From contig DRFO01000017.1 of NCBI GenBank assembly GCA_011050525.1, positions 1 to 64,000 of the forward strand: a DNA stretch of 64,000 bases. Reading direction: 5' to 3'. A program made the translations under genes and the position numbers. Positions 48,858 to 59,485 of the stretch are shown in pieces (the stretch's first letter is position 1; the number at the start of each line of letters is the position of its first letter). The DNA comes from Halopseudomonas xinjiangensis. GTDB taxonomy: Bacteria; Pseudomonadota; Gammaproteobacteria; Pseudomonadales; Pseudomonadaceae. The notes beneath the pieces were generated by a model. It did not search any database, was not told where the DNA came from, and was given only the letters and a program-made list of their open reading frames with translations.

Positions 48858-49814
48858 ATCAAACCGCTTTTTATCAAAGGCCCTTCACTGGGTGTTCGGC
48901 TCGTGGCGCTGACCGTGGTATCCGTAGCGTTCATGGTAGTAGACGCCCGACTTTCCGTTTTGCAGCCCCTGCGTGCCCAGCTGGGGATGTTCCTGATGCC
49001 CATCTATTATGTTGCCGAATTGCCGGTTCGTACCTGGGGCACGGTACATACACAGCTCACAAGCCGCGCAGAGCTGATTAATGAAAACGAGCGGCTGCGT
49101 GCAGAATCGCTGTTGATCAAGCGCAAACTGCAAAAGCTGGCCACGCTGACCGAGCAGAACGTTCGCCTGCGTGAACTGCTCAACTCCTCTTCGTTGGTCG
49201 ACGAGAGAGTGCTGGTAGCGGAGCTGATTGGCGTCGACCCCAATCCATTTACCCAGCGCATCATGATAAACAAGGGCGAGCATGACGGGGTATTCCTCGG
49301 TCAGCCCGTCCTTGATGCGACCGGCCTGATGGGCCAGATCGTCGAAGTAATGCCATTCAATGCCCGCGTCTTGCTGCTGACCGATGTTTCCCACAGCCTG
49401 CCTGTTCAGGTCAATCGTAATGGTTTGAGGGCGATTGCCGCCGGTACTGGCAACAACGAGTGGCTGGAGCTCCGCCATGTTGGCGATACTGCCGACATCC
49501 GGGTGGACGACATACTGGTCAGCTCCGGCCTGGGTCAGCGTTTTCCGGCAGGTTATCCGGTAGGTCGGGTGGTTTCCATTGAACAGGACCCGGCGCAACC
49601 CTTTGCCGAGGTGAAAGTGGCGCCCACGGCTCAGCTCAACCGCAGTCGTTACCTGCTGCTGGTTTTCAGTCCCGAAAGTGGCTATGGCGACTTGCTGCCA
49701 GCATTGAGCCTGGAAGCTGATCAGGACGCGGCGCCGATTGTCCAGACGCCAGCCGTCAGCAATGAAACAGATGAAGCCCAGGCACCGGTAGGAGGGCAGC
49801 CAGATGCGCAGTAG
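48858..49814 (+). CDS. mreC: Cell shape-determining protein MreC (apparent ATC start)
   Basis: A periplasmic, membrane-anchored scaffold of the elongasome. One N-terminal membrane helix, a coiled coil (about residues 60-100, NENERLRAESLLIKRKLQKL) and a beta-rich C-terminal domain (GHD-like KGEHDGVFLGQPVLDATGLMGQIVEV) are seen. The conserved N-terminus IKPLFIKGPSLGVRL is encoded upstream of the first standard start (GTG 48903). It begins at ATC 48858, exactly 6 nt after AGGAG, and no ATG, GTG or TTG lies in frame between. I therefore annotate ATC as start (318 residues). The acidic C-tail is variable. It overlaps mreD by 11 nt. Confidence 0.85.
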   Translation: MKPLFIKGPSLGVRLVALTVVSVAFMVVDARLSVLQPLRAQLGMFLMPIYYVAELPVRTWGTVHTQLTSRAELINENERLRAESLLIKRKLQKLATLTEQNVRLRELLNSSSLVDERVLVAELIGVDPNPFTQRIMINKGEHDGVFLGQPVLDATGLMGQIVEVMPFNARVLLLTDVSHSLPVQVNRNGLRAIAAGTGNNEWLELRHVGDTADIRVDDILVSSGLGQRFPAGYPVGRVVSIEQDPAQPFAEVKVAPTAQLNRSRYLLLVFSPESGYGDLLPALSLEADQDAAPIVQTPAVSNETDEAQAPVGGQPDAQ

Positions 49815-50277
49815 CCTGATTATCGGCCTGACATTTCTGGTTGCCCTGCTGCTCAGCGTGATGCCCATGCCTTCGCCGGTCGACCTCGGACGGCCCATGT
49901 GGCTGGCGATGGTCGTGGCTTTCTGGGTTATGGTTATGCCGCATCGTGTGGGCTTGCTGTGCGCCTGGTTTGCCGGGCTGGCAACGGATGTGCTGTACGG
50001 CGAGCTGATTGGCCAGCACGCATTGGTCATGACCCTGGTGGCCTGGCTGATGTTGTTGCTCTATCAGCGCATCCGGCGTTTTCCATTGTGGCAGCAGAGC
50101 CTGGTGATGCTGCCCGTGCTGGGTTTGGCTCAGTTGCTGTTGTTATGGCTCAACAGCCTGGCGGGGAGTCGTCCGCCAATTCTTATGTTTCTCCTGCCCG
50201 CAGCTGTCAGTGCTGTGCTCTGGCCTTGGGTGTTCTCCATTCTGAGCGCTGTAAAGCGCCGCTTCCATGTCTTCTGA
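49804..50277 (+). CDS. mreD: Rod shape-determining protein MreD
   Basis: A 157-residue inner-membrane protein with five to six hydrophobic segments, [23 protein letters not shown] and [21 protein letters not shown] being family-typical. It works with MreC and RodA/PBP2 in elongation. It overlaps mreC and maf by 11 nt each. Confidence 0.92.
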   Translation: MRSSLIIGLTFLVALLLSVMPMPSPVDLGRPMWLAMVVAFWVMVMPHRVGLLCAWFAGLATDVLYGELIGQHALVMTLVAWLMLLLYQRIRRFPLWQQSLVMLPVLGLAQLLLLWLNSLAGSRPPILMFLLPAAVSAVLWPWVFSILSAVKRRFHVF

Positions 50278-50878
50278 CGGTATCGTCGGACCTCATTCGA
50301 TGGTGGTGGGTCTGGCATCGGCATCACCACGCCGGAGGGCCTTGCTCGAACAGGTAGGAATCCGCGCTACCGTAATCAAGAGCAGCGTTGACGAAACCGC
50401 ACACCCTGGCGAACTGCCCAGGGAATACGTCGAGAGAATTGCCTGTAGCAAGGTACGGGCGGGTTTGGCAGCCGCGGATGGACAGACAGTTGTGCTGGCG
50501 GCTGATACAGCCGTCGTAATGGACGGTCAAATCCTGGGTAAACCAGTTGATCGGCAAGAAGGGCTGTCGATGCTCCGGCTGCTCTCAGGGCGAACCCATA
50601 GCGTACTCACGGCCATTGCCGTCGCCGATGGTAATCACCTTCGACAATGCACTGTGGAAACCCGCGTCTGGTTTCGTATTCTGTCCGAGCAGGAGATGCT
50701 TGCCTACTGGAACACGGGGGAGCCGGCGGACAAGGCCGGCGGCTACGGCATTCAGGGGCTGGCAGCGGTATTCGTGGAACGAATCGAGGGAAGTTACAGT
50801 GCAGTGGTCGGGTTGCCCCTGATGGAAACGGCCAGACTGCTGAATGAATTTGGAGTGCCCTGCTGGCAAGCGCCCTGA
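50267..50878 (+). CDS. maf: Maf-family nucleotide pyrophosphatase (dTTP/UTP type)
   Basis: A 203-residue house-cleaning enzyme that hydrolyses dTTP, UTP and modified pyrimidine nucleotides. [36 protein letters not shown] and [31 protein letters not shown] are diagnostic. The ATG at 50267 overlaps mreD by 11 nt; an ATG at 50300 would remove 11 residues and is also plausible. Confidence 0.93.
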   Translation: MSSDGIVGPHSMVVGLASASPRRRALLEQVGIRATVIKSSVDETAHPGELPREYVERIACSKVRAGLAAADGQTVVLAADTAVVMDGQILGKPVDRQEGLSMLRLLSGRTHSVLTAIAVADGNHLRQCTVETRVWFRILSEQEMLAYWNTGEPADKAGGYGIQGLAAVFVERIEGSYSAVVGLPLMETARLLNEFGVPCWQAP

Positions 50879-50930
50879 CATCGGATCCTGAAGACCGTAT
50901 TCTGACGGTCTGACCTAAATGGAATAGCCC

Positions 50931-52388
50931 ATGAGCGAAGAAATCCTGATCAATATCACGCCGATGGAAACCCGGGTCGCCCTGGTGGAAAATGGTGTTT
51001 TGCAAGAGGTGCATATCGAACGCACCCTGCGCCGGGGCATAGTTGGCAATATCTACAAGGGCAAGGTGGTGCGGGTGCTTCCCGGCATGCAGGCAGCTTT
51101 TGTCGACGTGGGGCTGGAGCGTGCGGCGTTTATTCACGCCTCGGAAATATCGGATCGGGAAGGGGCTTCGGTAGAGCCCATCAACGCGCTGGTTCATGAG
51201 GGCCAATCGCTGGTAGTGCAGGTGACCAAAGACCCGATTGGCACCAAAGGCGCGCGGCTTACCACCCATCTGTCTGTTCCGTCACGTTATCTGGTTTATA
51301 TGCCGCGAACCCCCCATGTGGGCATTTCGCTGAAAATAGAAGAAGAGGGTGAGCGCGAGCGTCTCAAGCAGATCGTGGCGACCTGCGTGGCCGGCGAAGC
51401 GATCGACGAGCCAGGCGGCTTCATTCTCAGGACGGCTGCCGAAGCTGCAAGGGAAGAGGATATTTTGATCGATATCCGTTATGTCAGGCGTCTCTGGCAG
51501 CAGATTTCCCAGCAGATGAAGCAGACCGCGGCCCCGGCGGTCATCTATGAGGACTTGCCCCTCGCATTGAGGACCTTGCGTGACCTGGCCAATCCGCGTA
51601 TTGAAAAAATCCGTATAGACTCCCGCGAAACGTTTCAGAAGGTCGAATTGTTCGTTCGCGAGCTTATGCCGGGAGTCGAGGACAAGCTGGAGCACTATCC
51701 CGGCGAGCGTCCCATTTTTGACCTCTATGGCGTCGAGGACGAGATTCAGAAGGCCATGGAGCGCAAGGTCATGCTCAAGTCCGGCGGCCATCTGGTGATC
51801 GATCAGACCGAGGCCATGACCACGATCGACGTCAACACGGGCGCCTTCGTCGGGCACCGCAACCTTGAAGAAACCATTTTCAAGACCAATCTCGAATCGG
51901 CCACAGCCATAGCCCGGCAGCTCAGGTTGCGTAATCTGGGCGGCATCATCATTATCGACTTCATCGATATGGAAGACGAAGAGCATCAGCGTCAGGTGTT
52001 GCGCACGCTGGAAAAACAGCTGGAACGCGACCACGCGAAAACCAATATTATCGGCATCACCGAGCTGGGTCTGGTGCAGATGACGCGCAAGCGTACCCGC
52101 GAAAGTCTTGAGCAGATTCTCTGCGAACCCTGCCCCTGCTGTTCCGGTCGGGGCATCCAGAAAACACCTGAAAGTGTCTGTTACGAGATTTTCCGCGAAA
52201 TTCTCCGGGAAGCCCGGGCGTATCAGGCCGGAGCCTATATGGTATTGGCCTCCCAGTCGGTGATTGATCGGTTGCTGGACGAGGAGTCCGGTAACGTTGC
52301 CGATCTGGAAATTTTCATCGAGCGACCCATCAGGTTCCAGGTTGAAACCGTGTATACGCAGGAACAGTATGATGTGGTGCTGATGTAA
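50931..52388 (+). CDS. rng: Ribonuclease G
   Basis: A 485-residue endoribonuclease for 16S rRNA 5' maturation and mRNA decay. The S1 domain (RGIVGNIYKGKVVRVLPGMQAAFVDVGLERAAF) is followed by the catalytic region with DQTEAMTTIDVNTGAFVG and IIIIDFIDMEDEEH (metal-binding Asp residues) and the Zn-link PCPCCSGRG. There is no RNase E-like scaffold tail. It is conserved between maf and yhdP. Confidence 0.95.
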   Translation: MSEEILINITPMETRVALVENGVLQEVHIERTLRRGIVGNIYKGKVVRVLPGMQAAFVDVGLERAAFIHASEISDREGASVEPINALVHEGQSLVVQVTKDPIGTKGARLTTHLSVPSRYLVYMPRTPHVGISLKIEEEGERERLKQIVATCVAGEAIDEPGGFILRTAAEAAREEDILIDIRYVRRLWQQISQQMKQTAAPAVIYEDLPLALRTLRDLANPRIEKIRIDSRETFQKVELFVRELMPGVEDKLEHYPGERPIFDLYGVEDEIQKAMERKVMLKSGGHLVIDQTEAMTTIDVNTGAFVGHRNLEETIFKTNLESATAIARQLRLRNLGGIIIIDFIDMEDEEHQRQVLRTLEKQLERDHAKTNIIGITELGLVQMTRKRTRESLEQILCEPCPCCSGRGIQKTPESVCYEIFREILREARAYQAGAYMVLASQSVIDRLLDEESGNVADLEIFIERPIRFQVETVYTQEQYDVVLM

Positions 52389-52403
52389 TGAATCGATAAC
52401 GCC

Positions 52404-55400
52404 ATGGTCAGAACAGCTTGGTTACGACGAGCGCTTGATATCCTCATACTGGGTCTGGTGACCTGGCTGCTGGTTGCGGCTGCGTATGTCACGCTGGGAC
52501 GCCAATTCGTACCGGCAGTGGCCGACTATCAAGCCGAGCTGGTGGCCAAGGTCGAGGAGATTACCGGTCGAGCCATTGTGCTGGACAGCCTTGCGGGCGA
52601 GATGCAGGGCGCCATGCCGGTGTTTACCCTGCGTGGGTTGCAGGTGCATGCCGAGGCCGATCCGGATAGCCCGATACTCTTTGCCCTGGACCACGTGACT
52701 GCGCGGGTCGATGTCTTTGCCAGCCTGTGGCAGCGCCAACCGGTAATGGACGCTTTGCAGATCGAGGGCCTCGAGCTGGAGGTCATTGAGCAGGCTGACG
52801 GCCAATGGGTGCTGCAGGGACTAGGGACCCGCGAGAGGCTCGAAAGGTCCGCAGAGGAGATGCTCGACAGATTGCTCAGCCAGCGTCGAATAACACTTCT
52901 TGATACGCGTATTCTCATCAGACCTTTCGATTTGCCCGAGTGGGTTTTCAGCGAGGGCGACCTGACGCTGCTCAATGGTCAGGCCCGGCATCGCCTCGAT
53001 GGTCAGCTCAGTTTGCCCAATGGCGAGCTTATGCGGGTGAAAGTGAACAGCTCGGGTGGCCGAGACCTAGCCGACATGTCCTATGAATTCTTCGCTGATC
53101 TGCCTTCTCTTGAATGGAGCAGATGGGTGCCCGCTCAATGGCTGGATCGCGCGCGGCTCAACCAGTTGGTGGGTGGCGGAAACTTCTGGGGAAAGTGGCA
53201 TGACGGAGCCCTGCGGCAGTTGCAGGGTGACATCATCGTAAAGATGCTGGATGTACAGTCGGAGCGCCCTGTGGCACCCATCTCCGACCTGCGAGCCCGC
53301 TTCGATCTGGCGATGCAGGAGGGTGAACAGCGGTTACGGATGGACGAGCTGACGCTAAAGGTGGGCGAAGCAGTCTGGCCTGAGACTCGCTTGTCGGCAA
53401 CCCGGAACGTGGAGAGCGGCGATTGGGACGTGCGGCTTGATCGTCTGCCCCTTGCGCCACTTGCTGCGTGGATACCCGGCCAGATCGCGCCCGACCGAAT
53501 CGCCGAGGCGTTGACGACCATGGCCCCTGGAGGCTTGCTGCGGGGGGTGCATATCCGCGGAGCCTTTCCCTTCGTACCTGAGGAGGTCGAGGTCAAGGCA
53601 GCATTGGACAACGTCAGTATTCAGCCCTGGCAGGGTGTGCCGGGCATCAGCAGCATCAGTGGAACCCTGGCAGGCACCCCGGCCGCTGGCGAGTTGAAGG
53701 TCGATAGTGGCCAATGGGGCATGCATTTGCCGCGACTGTTCCCCCAGGCCTGGCGCTATGATCAACTGCTGGGCAAGATGAACTGGACCTGGTCCCAACA
53801 GGCGGGTCTGACCTTGAATGCGCCCGGCATGCTGGTGGCAGGGGAGGAGGGGCGCGCCGCTGTGGAACTGTCATTGGCCGTTCCGCGCCCGCCAGAGGTG
53901 CCCTCAATGCACCTGCGCGTTGCCCTGAGCGACAGTCAGGCGCATTTTCATCAGCGTTATCTTCCTACCCTGGCGCCAGCTTTCAGCCCCGCTCTGGCCG
54001 AGTGGTTTGAATCGGCGCAGATCACCGGTACCGTGCCCCTGGCTATTCTCAGTTACGACGGGCCTGTGAAAAAGGACCTCGACCCAGAGCAGCGCCAGTT
54101 GCAACTCTATGCTCAATTGTTGCAAGGCAGTCTGATCTTCCAGCCTGGCTGGCCAGCACTGCAAGAAGTGCAAGGCACCCTGCGCCTGCACAACAACTCC
54201 GTGCTGATAAATCAGGGCAGCGCCCGGCTGTGGAGCAGCGAGGCCCGGTCGGTCACTGTTGCGACAGACCGAGAGAATGCCGACGAGCCCTTGCGGCTGC
54301 TGATTGCCGGAAACGTGACAGGCCCTGTGGAGGATGCCCTACGCTTGATGCAGGACACGCCACTGGCAGATCTGACCGACCAGGCGGTGTCCGGCTGGAC
54401 GGGAAGTGGCCAGCTTGACGGTGAGTTTGAGCTGGCAATATCGGTGCAGCAACAACCAGCGCGGTCTGACCCGGAACTCAGATTGGCCGGGCGAGCCGAT
54501 GCTGCCGAGCTCTCCATCCCTCAATTCCAGGCGCCCATCACCGATCTCAGCGGCCATTTTGAGTACCTGCACGGCAAAGGCCTTACCAGTGACGAGCTGG
54601 AATTCAAGTTTCTGGGTGGCGATATCGCGGCCCAGATCGATGTCGTAGACGCAGCCCAAATCATTCAGATGAGCGGCAATCACACTGTGGAGTCCTTGCG
54701 CAGATGGCCCCTGCTGGAGGGTGTGCCACTGGATATGGCGTCGGGTCAAAGCGCCTGGCAGGCTGAAATTGCCATCGCACCGGGACGGCAGACCGTCGAA
54801 CTCGAAACCGCGCTGACAGGCCTTGAACTGGATCTACCGCCGCCGTTCGCCAAGGAGGCTGGAACGTCATTGCCCAGCTCCCTGACTCTTGATCTGTCCG
54901 AGGGGTCGCAGCGCTGGGCCTTCTTGCTGGGCGAGGAAATTGATGGCGCCATTCTCGCTGCCAATGACCGGCTCAGGGGAGAGGTGCGCTTCCGACGGGG
55001 CGCTGCCGCGGTACCCGAGCGGGAGGGGTTGTTGCTTAGTGGTAGCTTCGAGGAAATCGACTGGGACGCCTGGCAACGCTGGATGGATGAACGGGTGGTT
55101 GGTCCGGATTCGGATGCGCAGCGCATTGCTCCGGAAGTAGCCTCTAATATCACCTTGCGCAAGGTGGACGTCGATATCCGTCGATTCCTCGGGTTCGGTC
55201 GCGAGCTTGAACAACTATCTGTCCGCGGCGAGCACGCTGACCAGGCGTGGACGGTGCATGTCGAGCAGGCCGATATTCTAGGCCGGGTTATCGTTCCCGA
55301 AGGGGACGCACCGGTGGTGGTTGACCTTGAACGGCTGCGACTGGAAAGAACCTCGGCTGGCCCTGAGGTCGATGCACTGGTCGAGCCGCTCGTCCCGGAT

Positions 55401-56264
55401 GATCCCCTGGCTGACATCGATCCAGCCACTCTGCCCGCCGTCGACCTGGCCATTCGGAACCTGTTTTGGGGCGATGACCGTGTCGGCGCAACCAGTTTTC
55501 GTCTGCGTCCGATTAGCCAGGGGGTAGCGATTTCTGATATCGAGTTTGGATTGCGTGGTGGAATGACGCTCGCTGGGGCCCTTGAATGGGGCGGCGAAAA
55601 CACCCATACGCGCTTCACCGGCAATCTGCAGGCGCAAGACATTGGCGAGGTGCTTACTGCGTGGGGTTACGCGCCAACGCTTACCAGCAGCCAGTTCGGC
55701 GCCGATGCCGTGCTTGAGTGGCCGGGCTCGCCAGCGTTCTTCGCGCTGAAACGCAGTTCCGGTGAGCTCCAGCTCGCAGCGGAGGACGGTGTGCTGCAAA
55801 GCGGCGAGGGCTCGGCAGATGCTCTGCGTGTTTTTGGCCTGCTGAACTTCAATGCCCTGACGCGCCGTTTGCGGCTGGATTTTTCCGATCTGTTTGGCAA
55901 GGGAACTACTTACGATACCCTGCGCGGGGACCTTCGCTTTACCGACGGCGTCATGCGGACTCGCGAGCCGCTGGTCATGGACGGGCCAAGCGCCAAAATT
56001 CAACTCGACGGTACGGTCAATCTGCCGCAGAGCAGTATCGATCTGGGCATGCTCGTTACGTTGCCCCTGACCAACAACCTGCCCCTGGCTGCCGTCATCG
56101 TCGGTGCGCCTTATGTGGGCGGCGCTCTGTTTATCGTCGATAAGCTTTTGGGGGACCGGATGGCTCGGTTTGCGTCGGTCAAATACAAGGTCAGCGGCGA
56201 CTGGCAGCAGCCGACCGTCGAATTCGACCGGGCCTTCGATAACAAAGCAGCGCTGGAGGAATAG
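52404..56264 (+). CDS. YhdP-family AsmA-like envelope protein
   Basis: A 1286-residue protein with one N-terminal membrane helix (ILILGLVTWLLVAAAYVTLG) and a very long periplasmic beta-rich body, ending in the conserved AsmA-like C-terminus (SSIDLGMLVTLPLTNNLPLAAVIVGAPYVGGALFIVDKLLG). YhdP, TamB and YdbH are thought to form a hydrophobic groove moving phospholipids to the outer membrane. The gene keeps its usual place between rng and the nitrilase gene; the gaps are 15 and 4 nt. Confidence 0.92.
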   Translation: MVRTAWLRRALDILILGLVTWLLVAAAYVTLGRQFVPAVADYQAELVAKVEEITGRAIVLDSLAGEMQGAMPVFTLRGLQVHAEADPDSPILFALDHVTARVDVFASLWQRQPVMDALQIEGLELEVIEQADGQWVLQGLGTRERLERSAEEMLDRLLSQRRITLLDTRILIRPFDLPEWVFSEGDLTLLNGQARHRLDGQLSLPNGELMRVKVNSSGGRDLADMSYEFFADLPSLEWSRWVPAQWLDRARLNQLVGGGNFWGKWHDGALRQLQGDIIVKMLDVQSERPVAPISDLRARFDLAMQEGEQRLRMDELTLKVGEAVWPETRLSATRNVESGDWDVRLDRLPLAPLAAWIPGQIAPDRIAEALTTMAPGGLLRGVHIRGAFPFVPEEVEVKAALDNVSIQPWQGVPGISSISGTLAGTPAAGELKVDSGQWGMHLPRLFPQAWRYDQLLGKMNWTWSQQAGLTLNAPGMLVAGEEGRAAVELSLAVPRPPEVPSMHLRVALSDSQAHFHQRYLPTLAPAFSPALAEWFESAQITGTVPLAILSYDGPVKKDLDPEQRQLQLYAQLLQGSLIFQPGWPALQEVQGTLRLHNNSVLINQGSARLWSSEARSVTVATDRENADEPLRLLIAGNVTGPVEDALRLMQDTPLADLTDQAVSGWTGSGQLDGEFELAISVQQQPARSDPELRLAGRADAAELSIPQFQAPITDLSGHFEYLHGKGLTSDELEFKFLGGDIAAQIDVVDAAQIIQMSGNHTVESLRRWPLLEGVPLDMASGQSAWQAEIAIAPGRQTVELETALTGLELDLPPPFAKEAGTSLPSSLTLDLSEGSQRWAFLLGEEIDGAILAANDRLRGEVRFRRGAAAVPEREGLLLSGSFEEIDWDAWQRWMDERVVGPDSDAQRIAPEVASNITLRKVDVDIRRFLGFGRELEQLSVRGEHADQAWTVHVEQADILGRVIVPEGDAPVVVDLERLRLERTSAGPEVDALVEPLVPDDPLADIDPATLPAVDLAIRNLFWGDDRVGATSFRLRPISQGVAISDIEFGLRGGMTLAGALEWGGENTHTRFTGNLQAQDIGEVLTAWGYAPTLTSSQFGADAVLEWPGSPAFFALKRSSGELQLAAEDGVLQSGEGSADALRVFGLLNFNALTRRLRLDFSDLFGKGTTYDTLRGDLRFTDGVMRTREPLVMDGPSAKIQLDGTVNLPQSSIDLGMLVTLPLTNNLPLAAVIVGAPYVGGALFIVDKLLGDRMARFASVKYKVSGDWQQPTVEFDRAFDNKAALEE

Positions 56265-56268
56265 CTCG

Positions 56269-57129
56269 ATGAACAAGATCGCCGCCATCCAGATGATCAG
56301 CGGACCTGAAGTAAAAGCGAACCTGAAGCAGGCAGCAGCGCTCATCGCCGAAGCCGCAGATAAAGGCGCGAAGCTGGTACTGTTGCCAGAGTGCTTTGCC
56401 GTTTTCGGCAATCCTTCGCTGCGGCAGACAGGTGCAGAAGAGTATTCCGGATGCGGCCCAATTCGGCAGTTTCTGATCGAGCAGGCGACCCGGCATGGCA
56501 TCTGGATAATCGGCGGCAGCATCCCGCTTCCGTCCACAGAGGGCGGCAAGCCTATGGCCTCCTGCCTGGTGGTTGACGACCAGGGCCAGGAAGTTGCCCG
56601 CTACGACAAGCTGCATCTGTTTGATGTTGAGGTCGCCGATGGCACTCGCAGTTACCGGGAATCCCGGGACTATGGCTACGGTGACCGTTTTGTCTGTCTG
56701 GATACGCCAGTCGGCAGGGTAGGTCTGAGCATCTGTTATGATCTGCGCTTTGCCGAGTTATATGGCGCGCTGCGTCGTGCCGGTGCCGAGTTGATCGTGG
56801 TGCCCTCAGCCTTTACGGCGGTTACCGGCGCCGCTCACTGGGAAGTGTTGTTGCGGGCACGGGCCATCGAAACCCAGTGTTACATACTGGCCGCCAATCA
56901 GGGTGGGACACACCCCGGTGGCCGTGAGACCTTTGGTCACAGCTGTGTGATAGATCCCTGGGGCGATATCATGGCGTCGTTGCCCGCAGGGGAAGGGGTC
57001 GTCTGCCAGGCAATCGATCTTGAACACCTGAAGAATATTCGCGCACGTATGCCGGTCGAAGGGCATCGTCGTTTTGCGACCTGTGACAATGTTGTCGTGG
57101 CCGCCGAGGAGTCAGAAAAGAATGAGTAA
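56269..57129 (+). CDS. Carbon-nitrogen hydrolase (Nit-type omega-amidase/deaminated glutathione amidase)
   Basis: A 286-residue nitrilase-superfamily enzyme. The Glu-Lys-Cys triad lies in [19 protein letters not shown] and [11 protein letters not shown]. The pattern fits Nit1-type enzymes that hydrolyse deaminated glutathione. I start at the ATG at 56269 after GGAGG; an upstream extension lies in yhdP. It overlaps tldD by 8 nt. Confidence 0.9.
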   Translation: MNKIAAIQMISGPEVKANLKQAAALIAEAADKGAKLVLLPECFAVFGNPSLRQTGAEEYSGCGPIRQFLIEQATRHGIWIIGGSIPLPSTEGGKPMASCLVVDDQGQEVARYDKLHLFDVEVADGTRSYRESRDYGYGDRFVCLDTPVGRVGLSICYDLRFAELYGALRRAGAELIVVPSAFTAVTGAAHWEVLLRARAIETQCYILAANQGGTHPGGRETFGHSCVIDPWGDIMASLPAGEGVVCQAIDLEHLKNIRARMPVEGHRRFATCDNVVVAAEESEKNE

Positions 57130-58564
57130 CTTGCTAGCCAACGTTGAAAGCCGCTTGCTGATGCCCGCCGACCTGGACCCGGATCGTATTGCCGGCGTCC
57201 TAGGACTACTGGTCTCAGCCCCCGGAGTTGACGCCGCTGACCTGTATTTCCAGCACCAGATCAGCGAATCCTGGGTGCTTGAGGACGGCATCGTAAAAGA
57301 TGGTAGCTTCAATGTTGACCAGGGCGTAGGCGTCCGGGCGCAATCCAGTGAAAAAACCGGTTTCGCCTACAGTAACGACATTCGTTTGCCGGCCCTGAGT
57401 CAGGCGGTAGGCGCGGCGCGGTCCATCGCCCGGGCGGGGCAGAGCGGCAGTGTGCAGGCCTGGAAGCGGGGCAGCAACGAGGCGCTCTATTCGGCAGAAA
57501 ACCCGCTGGACGTCATTCCGCAGGCAGACAAGGCTGCTTTCCTGCAGCGGCTCGACGCCTACACGCGCAGCCTGGATTCGCGTATCACGCAGGTCACGGT
57601 CAGTTTGGGCGGGGTTCACGATACGATTCTGGTCGCCTCCAGCGACGGCACCTGGGCTGGCGACATCCGGCCACTGGTGCGCCTCAATATCAGCGTCATC
57701 ATTGAGCATAACGGCCGCCGCGAGCGGGGTAGCTTCGGCGGCGGCGGTCGCACCGATTATCTGTTCTTTGAAGCCGAAGAACGCGCCATGGGTTACGCCC
57801 GCGAAGCTGTTCGACAGGCGACGGTGAATCTGGACGCTATCCCGGCTCCGGCGGGCAGCATGCCCGTGGTCATGGGCCCCGGCTGGTCCGGTGTACTGCT
57901 CCATGAAGCTGTCGGACACGGGCTTGAAGGTGATTTCAACCGTAAAGGCAGCTCGGCCTATAGCGGCCGAGTGGGCGAAAAGGTGGCGTCAAACCTGTGC
58001 ACCATCGTGGATGACGGAACGCTGCCCGGCCGTAGAGGTTCCCTGAGCGTCGATGACGAGGGCAATCGGACCCAGTGCACCACGCTGATCGAAAACGGCA
58101 TCCTCAAAGGTTATATCCAGGACAAGCTCAATGCGCGTCTCATGGGAGTGGCCGCGACCGGCAATGGCCGTCGTGAGTCCTACGCTCATCTGCCCATGCC
58201 ACGCATGACCAACACCTACATGCTGGCCGGTGAAAGTGACCCCGAAGAGATCGTCGCGTCGGTAAAAAAGGGGATTTATTGCGCCAATCTGGGTGGCGGG
58301 CAGGTCGACATAACCAGCGGCAAGTTCGTGTTTTCAACCAGTGAAGCCTACCTGATCGAGAACGGCCGCATTACCGCGCCGGTGAAGGGCGCTACCCTGA
58401 TCGGCAACGGCCCGGAGATCATGAATCGCGTGTCCATGGTCGGCCGTGATCTGCAGCTGGATAGCGGCGTCGGTACTTGTGGAAAGGACGGCCAGTCCCT
58501 GCCAGTGGGGGTAGGGCAGCCTACGCTGAAGATTGATCAGATCACCGTGGGCGGCACCGGCTGA
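57122..58564 (+). CDS. tldD: Metalloprotease TldD
   Basis: A 480-residue zinc protease subunit that with TldE/PmbA processes small modified peptides and antitoxins. The HExxxH motif is [18 protein letters not shown], and [19 protein letters not shown] near the C-terminus is conserved. I use the ATG at 57122 ([10 protein letters not shown]). TldE is not in this window. It is convergent with the asparaginase gene, 27 nt apart. Confidence 0.95.
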   Translation: MSNLLANVESRLLMPADLDPDRIAGVLGLLVSAPGVDAADLYFQHQISESWVLEDGIVKDGSFNVDQGVGVRAQSSEKTGFAYSNDIRLPALSQAVGAARSIARAGQSGSVQAWKRGSNEALYSAENPLDVIPQADKAAFLQRLDAYTRSLDSRITQVTVSLGGVHDTILVASSDGTWAGDIRPLVRLNISVIIEHNGRRERGSFGGGGRTDYLFFEAEERAMGYAREAVRQATVNLDAIPAPAGSMPVVMGPGWSGVLLHEAVGHGLEGDFNRKGSSAYSGRVGEKVASNLCTIVDDGTLPGRRGSLSVDDEGNRTQCTTLIENGILKGYIQDKLNARLMGVAATGNGRRESYAHLPMPRMTNTYMLAGESDPEEIVASVKKGIYCANLGGGQVDITSGKFVFSTSEAYLIENGRITAPVKGATLIGNGPEIMNRVSMVGRDLQLDSGVGTCGKDGQSLPVGVGQPTLKIDQITVGGTG

Positions 58565-58591
58565 TCGAGCCGCCGATATCGTTGACGATCA

Positions 58592-59077
58592 TCAGTTGTT
58601 CGCTTCGAAGCGCCCAGCCAACCGGTTCTTGCGTACCTGATCCACCGGAAACACCCTCCCGCTCATGGCGATATAGACCCCATGGCCCAAGGTGTTCAGC
58701 GCGCCGATTGCCAGCCCCAGATTGAACAGCGCATCCGAGTCGCGAAAGCGCGCTGGCTGCATGGCGCCGGTCAGCACTATGACCTTTCCGTCGATATCTG
58801 CCAGACCTGCGCCGGTAACGGTCATGGTGTCGGTGCCGTGGGTTAGCAGGATGTGTTCATGCGGACAGGCGCTCACTTTGGCGTGAATCAGGTCGCGGTC
58901 GGTGTCATCCAGGTCCAGGCTATCCTTCTTGACCAGCGATTCCACGGCAAATTCGAAGCCCATCCGCGCCTGGGAAAGCAGTTCTCCCGCAATCGGTTCA
59001 CCGATCTGGTATTCACTTAGGGCATCGAAATACACCTTGTCGATAGTGCCGCCGGTGCTGAAAATCTGTATAAACAT
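58592..59077 (-). CDS. Single-domain asparaginase-like protein
   Basis: A 161-residue protein corresponding only to the N-terminal domain of L-asparaginase. It has both catalytic motifs, FSTGGTIDK (nucleophilic Thr) and THGTDTM (Thr-Asp), and continues through [25 protein letters not shown]. The C-terminal domain of full-length enzymes (about 330 residues) is absent, although the sequence ends cleanly. This may be a distinct short family. The ATG at 59077 follows GGGAGA; it is divergent from the GIY-YIG gene with 18 bp between starts. Confidence 0.8.
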   Translation of the reverse strand: MFIQIFSTGGTIDKVYFDALSEYQIGEPIAGELLSQARMGFEFAVESLVKKDSLDLDDTDRDLIHAKVSACPHEHILLTHGTDTMTVTGAGLADIDGKVIVLTGAMQPARFRDSDALFNLGLAIGALNTLGHGVYIAMSGRVFPVDQVRKNRLAGRFEANN

Positions 59078-59095
59078 GGCTGTCTCCCGCAGGTA

Positions 59096-59485
59096 ATGAT
59101 CGCCAGTATGCTCTCGGATTTGCCACAAAGCAGCCCTGCCTCTCCTGCAAAGCCTTGGTGGGTTTACATGGTACGTGCCGAAAACGGTCATCTGTACACG
59201 GGTATCAGCACCGACCCGTTGCGTCGCTTTCAGCAGCATGTAAAAGGCAAAGGTGCGCGATTCTTCAACCGCAGCCCGGCAATAGCGCTGGTCTGGCACG
59301 AGGCGTGTCAGAATCATTCAGACGCGCTGCGACGAGAGCATGCGATAAAAGCGTTGGGCAAGGCGGCCAAGGAGCGACTGATCAGTCAGTTCAATGACGC
59401 AGTATCAATCGGTAAAGGTGACTGTGCAGCAGTGCCATCAAGGGCTAAGCTGGACGGATACTTAACGGAGATCGACGATGACTGA
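59096..59485 (+). CDS. GIY-YIG nuclease family protein (YhbQ-like)
   Basis: A 129-residue protein with a single GIY-YIG domain: [20 protein letters not shown] supplies the V-Y and Y-T-G-I elements, then [15 protein letters not shown] and Arg/Glu in [17 protein letters not shown]. YhbQ-type proteins nick branched or supercoiled DNA; specificity is unknown. The ATG at 59096 is uncertain; an ATG at 59108 is the alternative. The 3' end overlaps the GST-like gene by 8 nt. Confidence 0.83.
   Translation: MIASMLSDLPQSSPASPAKPWWVYMVRAENGHLYTGISTDPLRRFQQHVKGKGARFFNRSPAIALVWHEACQNHSDALRREHAIKALGKAAKERLISQFNDAVSIGKGDCAAVPSRAKLDGYLTEIDDD

Noticed and set aside
55278-56549. 423-codon minus-strand open frame opposite yhdP and the nitrilase gene
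   Set aside because: It is antisense to two real genes and lacks family resemblance.
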